Shown here in pieces: positions 1-12,202 of a DNA stretch of 64,000 nucleotides (positions are counted from its first letter, which is position 1; each line of letters opens with the position of its first letter). The notes beneath the pieces are model-generated. The model was not told where the DNA came from, made no database searches, and saw only the letters and a program-made list of their open reading frames with translations. Source of the DNA: Silene latifolia (taxonomy: Eukaryota > Streptophyta > Magnoliopsida > Caryophyllales > Caryophyllaceae). The position numbers were made by a program, and so were the translations under genes. The stretch lies in assembly GCF_048544455.1 (NCBI RefSeq), contig NC_133526.1, forward strand, positions 8,758,001 through 8,822,000, read 5' to 3'.

Positions 1-1170
1 ACCCCGAGAACGACCGGATGTTCCCGGCCTCCTATTATGATTTGAAACAAAGCTATCTTTAGTTTTGAATGAGTTTGAAAGAAATTTGAACAAAAATAGA
101 AAAGGATAGGTAATGAGTTAGGGAATTCCCATTTACTAAGCTCTTCACCGTCCCCGTAGGACAAGTGACCCTCTGCAGCCCACACAAGGTGCCTACTCTC
201 CCGGAGTCTCGGCCACGCGGAGCTCCTCTCACTGACGACCCCTCGCCCGAGGTGGGCCCGTCTCGGAATCTCCTCCTCCTCGCCAGACCTCCTCCTCGGG
301 AACCTCGTCCGCAGCAGCCATCACCGCAGCGGTGAAGGCCTGCTCTAAAGCCTCCTCAACAACAGCGGCGTCTATGTCCATGGGATCTCTCCCAGAAGTA
401 GAAGCATCGTCACCTGCAACATTAAAGCAAATTCAGGCCGCGTCCCATGACGACAAGCCTTTGTTAAGAAGTTTTCGAGCCTTCAAGGCCCCGGAATTCC
501 CCATTTCTGGCCATCCTTGGCCATATTCCCACCAATTCAATCACTCATGTGATGAATTGAGTCAAGTCAAGACAAAGTCAAAGCCTAGTTCCGGGTTCGA
601 GTCGAAAATTCGGCAACATTTCGCTATAATGGCGGTTATGCCCTAGAAAGGTGTCCTGAAAAAGTTGTCACAAACCAAAATTCCAAGATGGTAGAAAGTT
701 TACCCCTCACCCAAGGGTCCCAAGTATCAAGTTTCATCACAAATGGGCAATCCTAAGGCCATTTTCGAAGCAATTTACGATCTAGCTGTGAAACCGTCTC
801 AAAATTCGCTCAAGGGCTCAAAACTCGATGAAAATTCAAAGTAAATACATGGTTATGTTCCTAACATTACCTATTATCCATTTCTAGCATCAATTTGGCA
901 AGGCAAATCCATTTGGGGGAAAAGCCCCAAATTTTCGATCAAAAGGGTCGAAAACCCTAATGTTCGCAGCTCAAAATTCAACAAATGTGGAAGATTAATG
1001 CAAGATTAAAGTACATACCTCGATTAGTCATATTCTAAGCAAGCTTTTGAATCCAACCTTGGCGGAAATGGTGAAGATTTGAGAGAGAAATTGCGAAAAT
1101 TGTGTTTCGAAATAATGAAATGAATCTCTTCGATTTCGCGTTTTTCGCGAATTCATTGAATTGGGGGAAA

Positions 1171-3600
1171 AAGACGCGGCAGTGCTGCGCCTCTTCCAAG
1201 AGACGCAGCTCTTGCTGCGCCTCTTCTTTTTGTTCCCTCCTCGTGGATTTTCAAAAATCCGTTATGAGTTCGTTATTCGTGGGCCCATCTTTGGTGCGCC
1301 TCTTCCTCGATGACATTTTATCATTTTGGTCCGTTTCGACGATTTTCTTTCGTTCCGGCCCACGTTTTATCCAGCGCGACAATATTTTGCAGTGTCGTCC
1401 GAATTCATTTTATCCCGCAGCAGATTTTGTGATATTGCTCGGTTTTATGTCCCGTCCAAATGGTAGTATTTTTGCAAAGATCGCTCCCTCAAGACTTTCT
1501 TTCTACGACGATCAAGATGTTCCTAGTCGTCGGTATATTCTCCAACCCGAGTCCGCTTGAGACCAACGCAAGCAGATTCAACCTCCAAATTTCGCCAGAG
1601 TTCGCTTGAGACCGACGCAAGCGGATCCCCGCGCTTTCTACCGACGTCCCGCTTTTCAATATATCTCTTGTTTCCGCGAAGTTCGATCAAAGTCTCGGGT
1701 ATGATCTCTTCTTATGGCTGGCGAGCCTCCTTACGTAGTCTAATGGACTTTAAACGACCCTCCCGATAGTCGACAGACTCTAAAATGTTCCCGACGACAG
1801 TCCTTGGTTCGGACCCCTTGAGCCACCTCGCGTCGCCATAGTCGTCAAGTTGTAATCTTCGATTGACCTGATGGCTATACTTTGACTTTCTCCTTGTCCA
1901 AGCCTCGGTCAAAGTGGGGGCTCAGACACCTCGTTTCGCACCCTCGCAAACCACCCGGTGATGATTGGGCCGCATGTTTGATACGCGAACGATTTGTGAC
2001 AATTCGTAAGATTATCGTCAAGTGATTGCTCAAATATTAATGTCAACCTCTTAGTTGTCATCTACGTGCCGATACGGTCGTTTTGGCGATAATTAGAGTA
2101 CATTCGAGTCCGGGTCAAAAACCGTCTCCATTTTCTCGATAGTGTTAAATCCCGAGTCGAATGTTCGGAATGTTCGGATATTTCTATTCCATATTTCAAA
2201 TTTTATCTTTTGGCAAATAATATCCCGTAATATTCAAAAGATAATCGAATTATTTCCGTCCTACCATAACTCAAACGCGAAATCTTTCTTAAGCGGAGGA
2301 AACCTCCACGGGAATAGACGCACCTCTTCCAAGAGACGCAGTGGCTGCTGCGCCTCTTCCCAGGCCCTTCTTTGCATGATTTACGTATCTTTTTCATATC
2401 TTTCCGAGATTCACTTCCAAAGAGTCTCCGAAACCCTATTTCTTCACGTGATTAGTATAAATAGGAGCCTTCGTTCCTCATATTTCTCACGCGAGTGTCC
2501 GCCCTTCTCTGCTCCCTGTGCATTCTAGACTTCGTTCTTACTAATTGGCGCCTACGTGCTTGGACTTCCGACCACGTAAGCTCGGATCTTCCGGGTACCA
2601 GCCTCTCCGTTGCATGACCGACCAATTTGACCACTACACTCAATCAATCTAATTAATCAACTTGTTAAATCGTTTTCCTCTTGAGAGGGCACTCTTTCCT
2701 TGCATTCGCGTCGAGCATCACTAATCGATCTTCTTAGTTCTTCTCGTTCCGTCAACATGTAAGTCTGAGGGTGTATTAATATTCTCTTTATTTATTGTAT
2801 TTTATTATTGCATATTATTATTGTAAGGTTTATGTCGAAAGTACCCCATTAAAACCGATTTCTAAAACCGTCTTTAAAACCTGTTTTGCGGATTTCCGAG
2901 ATGATGATGTCGAAAAAGACGCGCAGCAAATCGCTGCGCCTCTTCGAAGGAGCGCAGCACTGCTGCGCCTCTTCGTGAGGGCCGCCGAGCTTCTGCTTCT
3001 TTTCTTCTTCCTCCGTCCTCTCGTAATTCGTCTCAAATTTATTTCTTTTGTTTTGTTCGTCTACATTAATTCTTTGTCTTAATGTCATAATAATTCATAT
3101 ATATAATTTATTCATCATTAACATGTTTAATTCATCATAAATCCGACTCAAATCCCAAATAATCAATATTTGCGGGTTTTCGTCATTAAATTCAATTCGA
3201 GTTTTAGGGATTCAATTCGTTCATATTGGGTTTCTGGGATTCATTGTTGATATATTTTCGCCTGTTTAGTCATTAATTCATCGTCAATTCATCATGTTTA
3301 GTCTAATTCGTTTAGTTAGTTAGTTTAATTAATCATTCATTAACATCGACCCTTCACATGATTAATCCGTTTATTTCCGTCTCATCCATGTTCTACTGTT
3401 TTATGACCTCAATCATATGTAAATAATTCATTAATCACTTTCATCCGAGTCTAATATCGTAATCAATCCTTAAAATTAACAAATAACATTAACGGTTTGC
3501 AGTTCCGGCTTCACAGCCAGAACTCACCCTTGGAACAGACGCAGCGTCTGCTGCGCCTCTTCCAGAGGGCGCAGTTTCTGCTGCGCCTGTTCCAGGGTGA
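1171..3600. repeat. Four dispersed paired hairpin words inside the long LTR
   Basis: Near 1171-1230, 2318-2366, 2918-2980 and 3532-3595 the sequence carries a unit of about 30 bp of the form GACGCAGC-spacer-GCTGCGCCTCTTCC, usually as two units side by side. Each unit can fold, because GCAGC pairs with GCTGC. The rest of the LTR is AT-rich, so these GC islands stand out. The units differ mainly in the loop, as expected of a structure kept by pairing or of a repeat that was copied within the LTR. Confidence 0.65.
2456..2463 (+). promoter_or_regulatory. TATA box of the long LTR
   Basis: TATAAATA followed by a GC-richer, pyrimidine-rich stretch is the usual layout of an LTR promoter. It gives the plus orientation of the LTR, which agrees with the primer-binding site at 4246. 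Seen in sequence; activity is inferred. Confidence 0.5.
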
Positions 3601-4245
3601 ATTCTGTCCCTGAACCCCTTTTCTGCCTTGACCTAGTTTAATTAGGCTACGTATTAATCAACTATTATCCGTAATATCACGCTAATCCCTGTTCGTTTAT
3701 TTCATTAATTTTGCTCTTTTATTCTTTTATTCTTTTTCTCAAACTTATCCGTTTTAGCGGTATTTTCGACATAAATCGCCTATTCCAATGTAATTAATGT
3801 AATTTTCATTATTGTATTTTTATTATTATTATTTCGTATCATTTGTATGCTTCACATGTAAATGAACCTTAAATCCTACTTCGACCCAATTGTATGCTAA
3901 TTAATTGTCTACCGACTTAGTCTAATTCTCACATGCTAGGATTAATCTATGGATGTTGCATTGCATGCATATAGCCGACGATATATCAAGTACGAATAAA
4001 CTTCCCTAATCATTAGTAGAGGCCGCTATCGAGGCGGGCGGGATTAGGTGTTCGATCAAAAGAGCTTCCTAATACGTACCCTCACTCCTTACTCCAGATC
4101 TCCGTGAGCACCCGTGTTCATTGGCATCCACGAGAGTCATTCTAGACATAGAATGCTAAGGGTAACGATTGCTTAGTGTTCATGTCACTACTTTGTGTCT
4201 TGACATGACACGAGGTGTTCGAACGGTTCCAATTTCCCATAAAAA

Positions 4246-4259
4246 TTGGTGGCGACTCC
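4246..4259 (+). other. Primer-binding site next to the long LTR
   Basis: TTGGTGGCGACTCC lies six bases after the proposed LTR end. GGCGACTCC is the start of the tRNA-complementary site known from Ogre-type gypsy elements. It marks the LTR as a 5' LTR in plus orientation. The leader after it (4260-4390) is short and runs directly into sequence that fits the next element better, so a junction probably lies in that interval. Confidence 0.55.
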
Positions 4260-4389
4260 ATACAAAATGCAAACGCTTGTTTTCGAGCCCCTTCACCAAG
4301 CGCCCCCGTGGGCGGCCCGCTGTCCACACTTGTGTCATTTCTTTTGCTTAACTCCTGCTTCGTTTCTTTTGCTTAACTTTTGCCTCGTT

Positions 4390-5804
4390 TCTTTTACAGA
4401 CCGTTTTGGCCCGGATCTGTCTGCGGATATCCTCAAGAGGTTGGGACTTGACGAGGATGGGAAAGTTGTTGATTTGCATCCTAAGGCCCAGACACGTGAT
4501 CGCAGACCGGCGCCAAACGACCTCATGGATCAGCAGTTGATGGTTTTGGATGCGGGGGCGGCTCAGAGGAAGATCGCCGGTAACGTGCCGCGCCGAAAGC
4601 CAAGAGCAACGCCTACGGCGGCGACGGCGTCAACTTCAGTTCAACCTTCGATCCCTGCAGTCCAAAAGGAGAAGGTGGTGGTCGTTGTTGATGTCGAAGA
4701 GGAGGTCACCGTTTCAGAGGAATCTCCTCTTTTACGTAAGAGAAAAGAGACAGCGTCTGCTGCTGCCGCTGCTACTGCTACCGAGGCCGGCAAAGAAATG
4801 GGTCCTCCAACCAAGAAGGCCAAGCCTGGTACAGATCTAACATGTGGCTCGGTTTAGTTTGGTTCATTAGGCGTTCCGATGACGGCTCTCCGCATGTCAA
4901 TGAATGTTGACATGGATGCTTTGTCCGAATTTTTGTAGATCAACCGCCGCCGTCTCCGGTCCCTCTCGAATGGCGATTAGAGAAGCGGCCTGTGCGGACG
5001 GGTGATAAGAATGCCGCCGTCGTCTCCTCCTCCTCCGAAGCCTTCCCCGCCCGATTAGGAATATCTTTGGCGAAGTGGGGACGTGGCGGTGCTCACATTA
5101 TGGAGCAAGAAAAGGTCATGGTCAAGCGCCCCCGTGCTTGAACGGCTTAGGCTTGAGCTTGATGCTTCTAAGCAAGAGGCCGAGAAGGCAAAGAAGGACT
5201 TCCAGGCCGCCGAAAGGATTTCCTCGCCGAGCGAAAGCTCGGGAGGATCTTGTGAAGGCGGTCCTGCCGAGAGGGCCAAGGTTGAGGCCGCGGAGGCCGA
5301 CGCCGCTAAGCTGCGGGAGGAGCGGGACAAGCTTCAGGCTGCTTTCGACTTTGCTGTTGAGAAGAGGGAAGAATGGAAGTCTCTGTATTTGGCTCGCCGA
5401 AGGCACACAGAATACAAGGGCTACCCTCGCCCGCAGGGAGATGGACATTGAGACGCTCCAAACGACGTCATCCCTAACATGTGCGCCCAATACGGGACCA
5501 GGCCGAAGAAGCTACCAAGGAAGTAATCAGAGAGCTCTTTCCTGACGGCTCCTTCCCGTGGCAAAAATTCGACCAGCTGCTTGATGATAAGGTGGCTTCT
5601 GCGGATGCAAAGGCTGCGGAGGAGGCAGAGGCTAAGAAGGCCGCTGAGGAGGCTGCGGAGAAGGCGGCCCATGCTGAAAAGGTGAAGGCGGCCAGGGAGG
5701 AAGCTGAGAGAGCAAAGGCAGCTGAAGCTGCTAAGTCGGCTTCTGGGTCGCCCACTGATGGTGATGCCGTTACTGCTGCTGATGGCGAGCAGAATCAGGT
5801 ATAG
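4390..5804 (+). mobile_element. Antisense extra ORF region of the Tat element
   Basis: Plus-strand open stretches (about 4399-4857, 5083-5451 and 5481-5804) encode basic, alanine-, lysine- and glutamate-rich sequence with a strong coiled-coil look; the last piece is almost entirely Ala/Glu/Lys. A pyrimidine tract and AG just before 4399 look like a splice acceptor, so introns are likely. Position and direction (behind pol, opposite to it) match the antisense ORF described for Tat retrotransposons, whose function is unknown. The alternative is that this is the ORF1 of an Ogre-type element belonging to the LTR on its left. It is broken. Confidence 0.5.
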
Positions 5805-5809
5805 GGAGA

Positions 5810-6660
5810 CGGGCGGTCGTCACCGGATTCACCCGGCATCTCGGATAGCTTCAGCTATTCGGGGGCCAACTATTGAGCCTTTCCTCCCTGCCATCTTTTG
5901 GCACTTAATGTCTTATGTCTGTAACCTTTTGCTGTTACTTCTCCTTTTGTAAACTCTTGGTAGGTTGTGTTTAGGCTATCCCAATGGGGACGGCCGTCGA
6001 CTTCTTTCTTTGTATTACCTGTAAACATTTCAATAAGAGTTTGTTCATTTTGCCTCCGGCTTGGCCGAGGTCTTTATCTCATTTTTATCTGAGTTGTCTT
6101 CTTTCGTTATTAGTTGAGCGCTTTTTTTTCGTTTCTACCTTCGGCTTGGTCGAGGCAGTTAGAATGCGTATCTCAACTGTACTTAACGTTTTTAAACATG
6201 TTGGCATGTCGGTCGCTTCCTCCACCGCCCGAGGCGGTCAGATTTGCGTTTGCCAACCACCGTTGTGAACATGTTAGCGTATCGGTCGTTGTGTCCCCGA
6301 CACTCTCGGTCTGGCCGAGGCAATCGGGGTTACGGCGCGACAGCGTTCGTATCTGTAGACGTGTTGATCGCTTCCTCTTTCACTCTCGGTCTAGCCGAGG
6401 CGTCCGATTTGCGTTTCTCAACCGTACTTATACGTTCCTAAGCATGTTGGTCGTTGTGGCGAGTAACAACTGCTGTGGGGCAAGTCGTGTTTCCCTCGTC
6501 ACTCCGGCTTTGGCCGAGGTGATCGAGTTTACGTTTTGACTTCTTGTTGTAAATATCTTGGTATGACTATGGGAGGGACACTTCATTTTGATAGAAAACT
6601 TGGAACATTCTTCATTAGATATAATCAAGCGTTGGGGTGCCCACAACGGTCTCGGACACC
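5810..6660. repeat. Non-coding spacer with GGCCGAGG repeats
   Basis: Between the antisense ORF and integrase there is no gene. An imperfect unit of roughly 90-130 bp recurs about five times, each with a core like CTCGGTCTGGCCGAGGCAAT followed by a stretch with GTTTCTCAACC-like wording. The same GGCCGAGG word appears near 8735 and in the LTR, tying this spacer to the Tat element. Confidence 0.55.
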
Positions 6661-6667
6661 TCCGCCG

Positions 6668-7620
6668 CTATACGAAGTATTTTCTAAGATTGTCGGTGTT
6701 CCAGTGGCTCATTAGAGGCACTCCCTCCATGTCTGTCAGCCGGTATGTACCCGGCCTCATTTCTTCAACCACTTTGTAAGGTCCTTCCCAGTTGGCCGTC
6801 ATTTTGCCATGGATGTTTCCTTTGTTGGTCGCGGCTGACTTTCTTAGGACTAGATCTCCTACTCTTAAGTCTCTTTTGTGGACCCTACGGTTGTATGCTC
6901 TTCTCATTCGGTTTTGATACACTGCCAAGTTAAGCCGTGTCGTGTCTCGGCTTTCTTCGACCAGGTCTAGGGAGGCTTTCAGGCCTTCCTCATTTTCGAC
7001 TGGGTTAAAGGTTGCCGTTCTGAATGTCGGCACTGCTGCTTCAATTGGCAGGACGGCTTCAGACCCATAGACTTAGTGGAATGGACTGTACCCCGTTGCT
7101 TCTTTCTCCGTGGTTCTAAGGGACCACAGGACGCCGGGCAGTTCATCAGCCCACCTTCCCTTTAGATCTTCAACCTTCTTTTTCAGCCCGTTTAGGACTG
7201 TTTTATTAGTCGCTTTCCGCCGCCCGTTGCTACGAGGGTGGCGACGGAGGAGTATGCAAACTTGATACCGAGCTCTTCTAGCCAGTTCATCACCATGTCA
7301 CTCCAAAACTCTCGGCCGTGGTCAAATACCATGACTTGGGGTAAACCAAAACGAGTTATGATGTTCTCCCAGATTACCTTTCTTACGGCCGCCGTGGTCT
7401 TGGCAGGTACCGCGACAGCTTCGACCCAATTGGTGAAGTAATCAACGGCGACGATTAGGTACTTCCTTCCTCCGGAGGCCGTCGGAAATGGCCCTAATAA
7501 ATCCATCCCCCACTGTGCAAATGGTAGGGGGCTAAGTACTGGTTGTAAGTCTCGGGAGGGTGCGTGTATCACCGGAGCATGCATCCGACGCTTGCACTTC
7601 TTGGTCTTAGCTCGGAATCC
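6668..7620 (-). mobile_element. Integrase region of the Tat element
   Basis: 7192-7584 encodes an integrase core: the QWGMDLLGPFP start, then VDYFTNWVEA, and FGLPQVMVFDHGREF with the second acidic residue. 6668-7033 encodes the C-terminal part, with RVGDLVLRK and NWEGPYKV and ending in DNLRKYF. The pieces are separated by damaged sequence. The zinc-binding HHCC part lies at the end of the RNase H stretch. Confidence 0.85.
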
Positions 7621-8544
7621 TCAAGCATGGTAGGCCGAAGTAGCCGGCTCGAGAGCTTTGTGGGCTAGCGTTCTTGCCCCCATGTGATGTCCACAGATGC
7701 CTTCGTGAATTTCTGTCAGTATGAGCCCCGCGTCGGCTGGGCCGACACATTTCAAAAGTGGTCTTATTACGGACCTTCTGTATAGTTCTCCTTCGAACAC
7801 CAAGTACCTTGCGGCGATCCTCTTTATCTTCTGAGAGAGACTGCGGTCCTCCGGTAACTCTTTTGTTAGTTTGTATTTCATTATCGGAGTCATCCACGTC
7901 GTCTCGGCTTCTATGTCGCCCACCATGCCGACGGTCTCAGTGATGCTTTTAGCATTCCTGATATCTACCAGCACGGTTCGGCTGACATTCTTGATGCTTG
8001 AACTGGCAAGTTTTGAGAGAGCGTCGGCTCGGTTGTTTTCAGACCCGGGGATGCATTGGATTTGGAAAGATTTCAATTTTGCGGTGTCAGCTTTTACCCT
8101 TTCCAGGTATCTTACCATCCCGTCGTCTCGAGCCTCATACTCTCCTCTGATTTGGTTAGTCACCAATAGTGAGTCTGTCTTCAACACAATGTGTTCCGCC
8201 CCGGCAGCTCTAGCTAGCTCGACTCCAGTTATCACCGCCTCGTATTCGGATTCGTTGTTTGAGGCCGAGAAGGTAAATTTTAAGGCGTACTCAAACTCGT
8301 CCCCGTTTGGGCTGATGATAAGGATGCCGGCTCCTGAGCTGTTCGTCGTTGAGGACCCGTCGGTGTATACTTCCCAAACTCCGGGGTTTGGTTCTTCTTG
8401 ATATGTGCACTCGGCCAGGAAGTCTGCAAGTGCCTGCCCCTTTATCGAGGGCCTCGACTTGTATTGAATGCCGACGCCGGATAGCTCTACTGCCCATTTG
8501 ATGAGCCTGCCGGATTTTTCGAAATTTTCCAATGCTTTTTCCAA
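7621..8544 (-). mobile_element. RNase H and integrase zinc region of the Tat element
   Basis: The translation shows a retroviral-type RNase H: VYTDGSS (first Asp), ESEYEAV (Glu), LKTDSLLV (Asp) and NNRADALSKLAS (last Asp). It continues into a spacer and then GICGHHMGARTLAHKA, the zinc-binding start of integrase. All four catalytic acidic positions are visible. Codon use matches the neighbouring pol parts. Confidence 0.88.
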
Positions 8545-8861
8545 TGGCTGGTCGGTTAAGATCGTTACGGGATGTGCGTCGAAGTAAGGTTTCAGTTTCC
8601 TTGCGGCAACGACGACAGCAAAGGCTGCTTTTTCAATCGATTGTGGTAATTTCTTTCGGCGGCAACGATATATGGTGACAAAGTAGATTGGGTGTTCTTT
8701 GTTTGTCTTCTTCTCGACGATTACGACCGACCGTGGCCGAGGTAATCGCTATGTATAGATATAGCGTCTCTCCCGGATCGGCTGGACGGGGTTGGGAGAG
8801 TTATAAGATGAGCTTTCGGTTGCACGAAAGCCGTGCTCTGTTCCTCCCCCAGCCGAAGTCT

Positions 8862-9713
8862 TTATTCCCCTTCAACACTTTGAAGAATGGGGTGCTCTTG
8901 TCGGTGACCGAGAGATGAAACGGGCGAGAGCCGCCATCCTCCCGGTCCAACACCATAACCTCTTTTCGATTCCTCGGCTCCGGTAGGTCCAAAGATTGCT
9001 TGGACTTTTTCTCGGATTGGCATCAATTCCCCGGCGCCGACAAGCACGCCGAGGAACTTACCCGCCTTGACACCGAAGTTGCATTTCATTGGGTTAAGTT
9101 TCATCTTGTATTTCCTTAGTGAACAAAATGTTTCGCTCAAGTCGGCCAAGTGCTCGCTGTCAGACTTGCTTTTTACAATAGCATCGTCGACGTAAGCCTC
9201 GATGTTTCGCCCTTTTTGATCTTGAAACACTTTGTCCACCAGCCTAGTGTAAGTTGCGCCAGCGTTTTTCAAACCGAACGGCATCATTTTATACATGTAT
9301 GTGCCGTGTATGGTGATGAATGCGCACTTAGGCATGTCTTCGTCGGCCATGAACACCTGATGGTACCCTAAGAAGGCGTCTAGCAGGCTTAGCATAGTGT
9401 AGCCTGCCGTTGCGTCAATTAAGCTATCTATTCGAGGCAAGGGATAGCAATCTTTAGGGCATGCTTTATTAAGATTTGTAAAATCAACACACATCCTCCA
9501 CCCCCCTGATGACTTCTTCACCATTACAACATTTGCTAGCCACTCAGGGTAAGTACAAGGCATGATAAAGCCTGCCTCTAACAATTTGTCTACCTCGGCC
9601 TTGATGGCCTCATCTTTCTCGGCCGAGGAGTTCCTCATCTTTTGCTTGACAGGGCGAGCGTTGGAGAGCACGTTCAGCTTGTGAACGATCACCTCTCGGC
9701 TCACGCCTGGCAT
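8862..9713 (-). mobile_element. Reverse transcriptase region of the Tat element
   Basis: Clear RT motifs: LLEAGFI then WLANVVMVKK, WRMCVDFTNLNKACPKD, LLDAFLGYHQV, MPFGLKNAGATYTRL and EAYVDDAIVKS, where YVDD is the catalytic site. It continues to KCNFGVKAGKFLG. Part of the stretch between RT and RNase H (8545-8860) is poorly preserved. Confidence 0.92.
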
Positions 9714-9933
9714 CTCGGCGGCTGAGTACGCGAAGACGTCTTTGTTCTTCCTCAGCAGGTCCGGGAGATCGGCTCGATGTGGCTCCGGGCCGACACCGAA
9801 GCGATTCTGGTGCGTCCTGGGTCAATTTCCACTTGCTCGGTCTCGGCGCCCTCGACCATGCTGACGTTGTTGGTGCTCATTGGATCACCCTCCTGTCGTA
9901 AGGAGGGGCTCTTCCCCTTCTCTAATTTCTTCG

Positions 9934-10578
9934 TCACTTTGAGGGATTGCATGTTACACCCTCTGGCCGATATTTGGACATTGACGACTTCGTCTCTCTC
10001 GTCCTTTGAGATGAGCTTTTGTGCCTCCCCCGGTCCGAGACATACATCAATGTCAGGGCCCGGATGGACATTACAGTGTCGGCCTCGCTCAGAGTAACCC
10101 GACCTATCAGAACATTGTAGGCGGACGAACCATCAATGACCACGAACTCAGATAAAACATTCTTGGCCACATCGTCTTGGCCGAACATCACCGGCAACCT
10201 AATTGACCCCAGGGGTACCAGGCCGGTCCCCGAGAAGCTGTATAGTGGGTTGGTGCAGGGGCTCAGGTCCTCAATCTTCAGACCGAGATTGAGGAAGCAT
10301 TCCCTGAACATGATGTTTGTGTAGGCGCCTGTATCAATTAGGCACCTCTTAATCAAGTGGTTGGATATGTCCAGGTGGACTACCAGCGGGTCGCTGTGCG
10401 GGGCTACGACTCCTTCGTAGTCTTTCCTTCCGATGGTTATATCGGGGACGGTGGAAGCGGGGATCGCTGTGGTGGGCACAAAGTTGATGGCTTGGTAAAG
10501 CTCATTTAGGTGTCGTTTGTGCCCATTAGCTGACCCTCCGTTCTCGTCTCCTCCGGTAACCACCTGGATCACTCCCAT
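9934..10578 (-). mobile_element. Aspartic protease region of the Tat element
   Basis: LIDTGAYTNIMF carries the DTG active site of a retropepsin, and a later YNVLIGRVTL matches the ILIGR-type second motif. The order gag-protease-RT confirms a gypsy polyprotein. It is separated from RT by about 220 bases of weaker sequence. Confidence 0.85.
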
Positions 10579-10699
10579 CCTCGGAATATCGATTTCCTAT
10601 TCGCCCGTCGGGGCTCATTTCCGGGCCCCAGCCATACTTCCGAGGGCCCCCTTTGGATCGCTCCTCGATGGCGTTCTTGGATGCCGACAGTTGTCGGTC

Positions 10700-12115
10700 T
10701 TATGGCCGGGCTGGCCGTGGTAATCGCAAAATTGGCTTGCGTCGCCTTCCGCCCTCGTCTTGGGGGTCTTGCCCACTTCGACCTTCATTCTTGCTCGGGC
10801 GAAGACCTCGGCCGGAGACTTGACCGGTGGGTGTGACCGCTGTGTCACGCTTATGGGTGTATGGTCCCGAACTCCCCCCGGCGCCCGCCGAGTTCTGTCT
10901 CTTATTAAATCTCTCAGGCCGTGACCGATTCGTGTCACGGCGATCTTCATCAGCATTCTCCCGGCGACTCTTCCTTTCTGGGTGCCCGGCCTCACTATAG
11001 CCTACCCAGGTCTTGTGATAGTCCTCCACCTTTACGGCTCGGTCAGCCATCTTTCTGGCGGAGTCCAGATTGAGGACCTCACACTTGATCAGCTCATTTT
11101 TGAGCTCGCCTTTCGGGAGGCCTTTCATTAGTGCGAAGGCCGCCAGTTCGGTGTTTAGCTCACGGATCTGCTGAGCTTTTGCGTCGAACCTCTTCACATA
11201 GCTTCGTAGAGACTCGTCGTCCCCCTTTCGGATAGTGAGGAGATCCGATGTCTCCACGGCCCTCCTCTTGTTGCAGGCGTATTGGGCTGTGAAGTTATCC
11301 CTTAAGTCGGCGTAGCAGTATACCGAACCATTAGGCAGCCCCTTGTACCAACTCTGGGCCATCCCATGCAGGGTTGTTGGGAAGACCCGGCACTATACCT
11401 CATCAGGCTGCTCCCATAACGACATGTAAGACTCGAAAGCCTCAGCGTGGTCGGTTGGGTCACTGTCCCCTTTGTATGTCAGGGACGGCAGCTTCAGTTT
11501 GGTCGGCACGGAGACGTCGAGGACATAGGCACTAAGGGGCTATCTGACCACGTGTCGAATGACACGTGGCGATCGGCTCCTCGCAGCCCTAGTCCGGCTT
11601 CTCTCCCCGTGGCGGGAAGGGCTTCTTGTTGTCCGACTTTGGAGAGTCGGACTTCTTTCTTCATTTCTTCGGGGGTGGCCTCGTTGTTGCCGCGGCGACG
11701 CTGTCCTCCCGCGAGGTGGGGAAGGACTTTGGTCTGCCACTGACACCACGGGCACCGCCGGCGTCCTTGCATGCTCAGCTCCTTGTATTACTCCGGTCAA
11801 GTTGATCGGAGTCACTTTATGGGCCCTGGTCACCTGCGGGTGTGTTGCCGTCACCGTCGTTGCGGCGGGGGTGATCGGCGTATTACCCATCAGGTCCAGG
11901 AACAGCTTGAGTTTGGCTGCATCGACCACATGTCCCATGACAGTGACTTGGCCGGTGGGCAGCGGTGTTTCTGGTAGTATTGGCATCCCGTACGCCGGTA
12001 GAATTACTCGGCCGGTGGGGGACTGCCCGATCTCAGAATTGGGGACGGTGTCATCCTGGTAGAATGCAGTTTCGTCGCTCACAATTACTTCTTGTTGTTT
12101 TGACATCTTCTTAGC
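10700..12115 (-). mobile_element. Gag region of the Tat element
   Basis: The gag core lies at 10700-11362 (WYKGLP, FTAQYACNKRRA, SLRSYVKRFD, FALMKGLPKGEL). A proline/arginine-rich N-terminal part lies at 11540-12106, probably beginning MSKQQEVIV near 12106. A zinc-knuckle-like CDYHGQPGHKTDNC lies at about 10700-10740, followed by a basic tail. A run of about two dozen T (plus strand) at 12128-12150 sits in the leader just upstream. Confidence 0.8.
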
Positions 12116-12202
12116 TTGATAGGTGGGTTTTTTTTTTTTTTTTTTTTTTGTGTAAGGGATTTGACTAGCTTTTAGTATGGCTTTCCCGCAGACGGCGCCA
12201 AT

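Larger units (their letters stand above)
1..4239 (+). mobile_element. Long LTR, Ogre/Retand-type Ty3/gypsy (left end outside window)
   Basis: This stretch has no credible gene and is read as one very long LTR in plus orientation. It ends near CCCA at 4239, a few bases before TTGGTGGCGACTCC, which looks like the primer-binding site of Ogre-type elements. A TATA box at 2456-2463 would put the transcription start near 2490, leaving about 1.7 kb of R/U5. LTRs of several kilobases are known for Ogre/Tat elements. Four separate places carry a paired GC-rich hairpin word (see the repeat entry). The left end and any partner LTR are outside the window, so the size is a minimum. It could also be a composite of two repeats. 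Confidence 0.6.

Noticed and set aside
4142-4351. Short frames on both strands across the LTR end and primer site
   Set aside because: They translate the LTR edge and leader, not protein.
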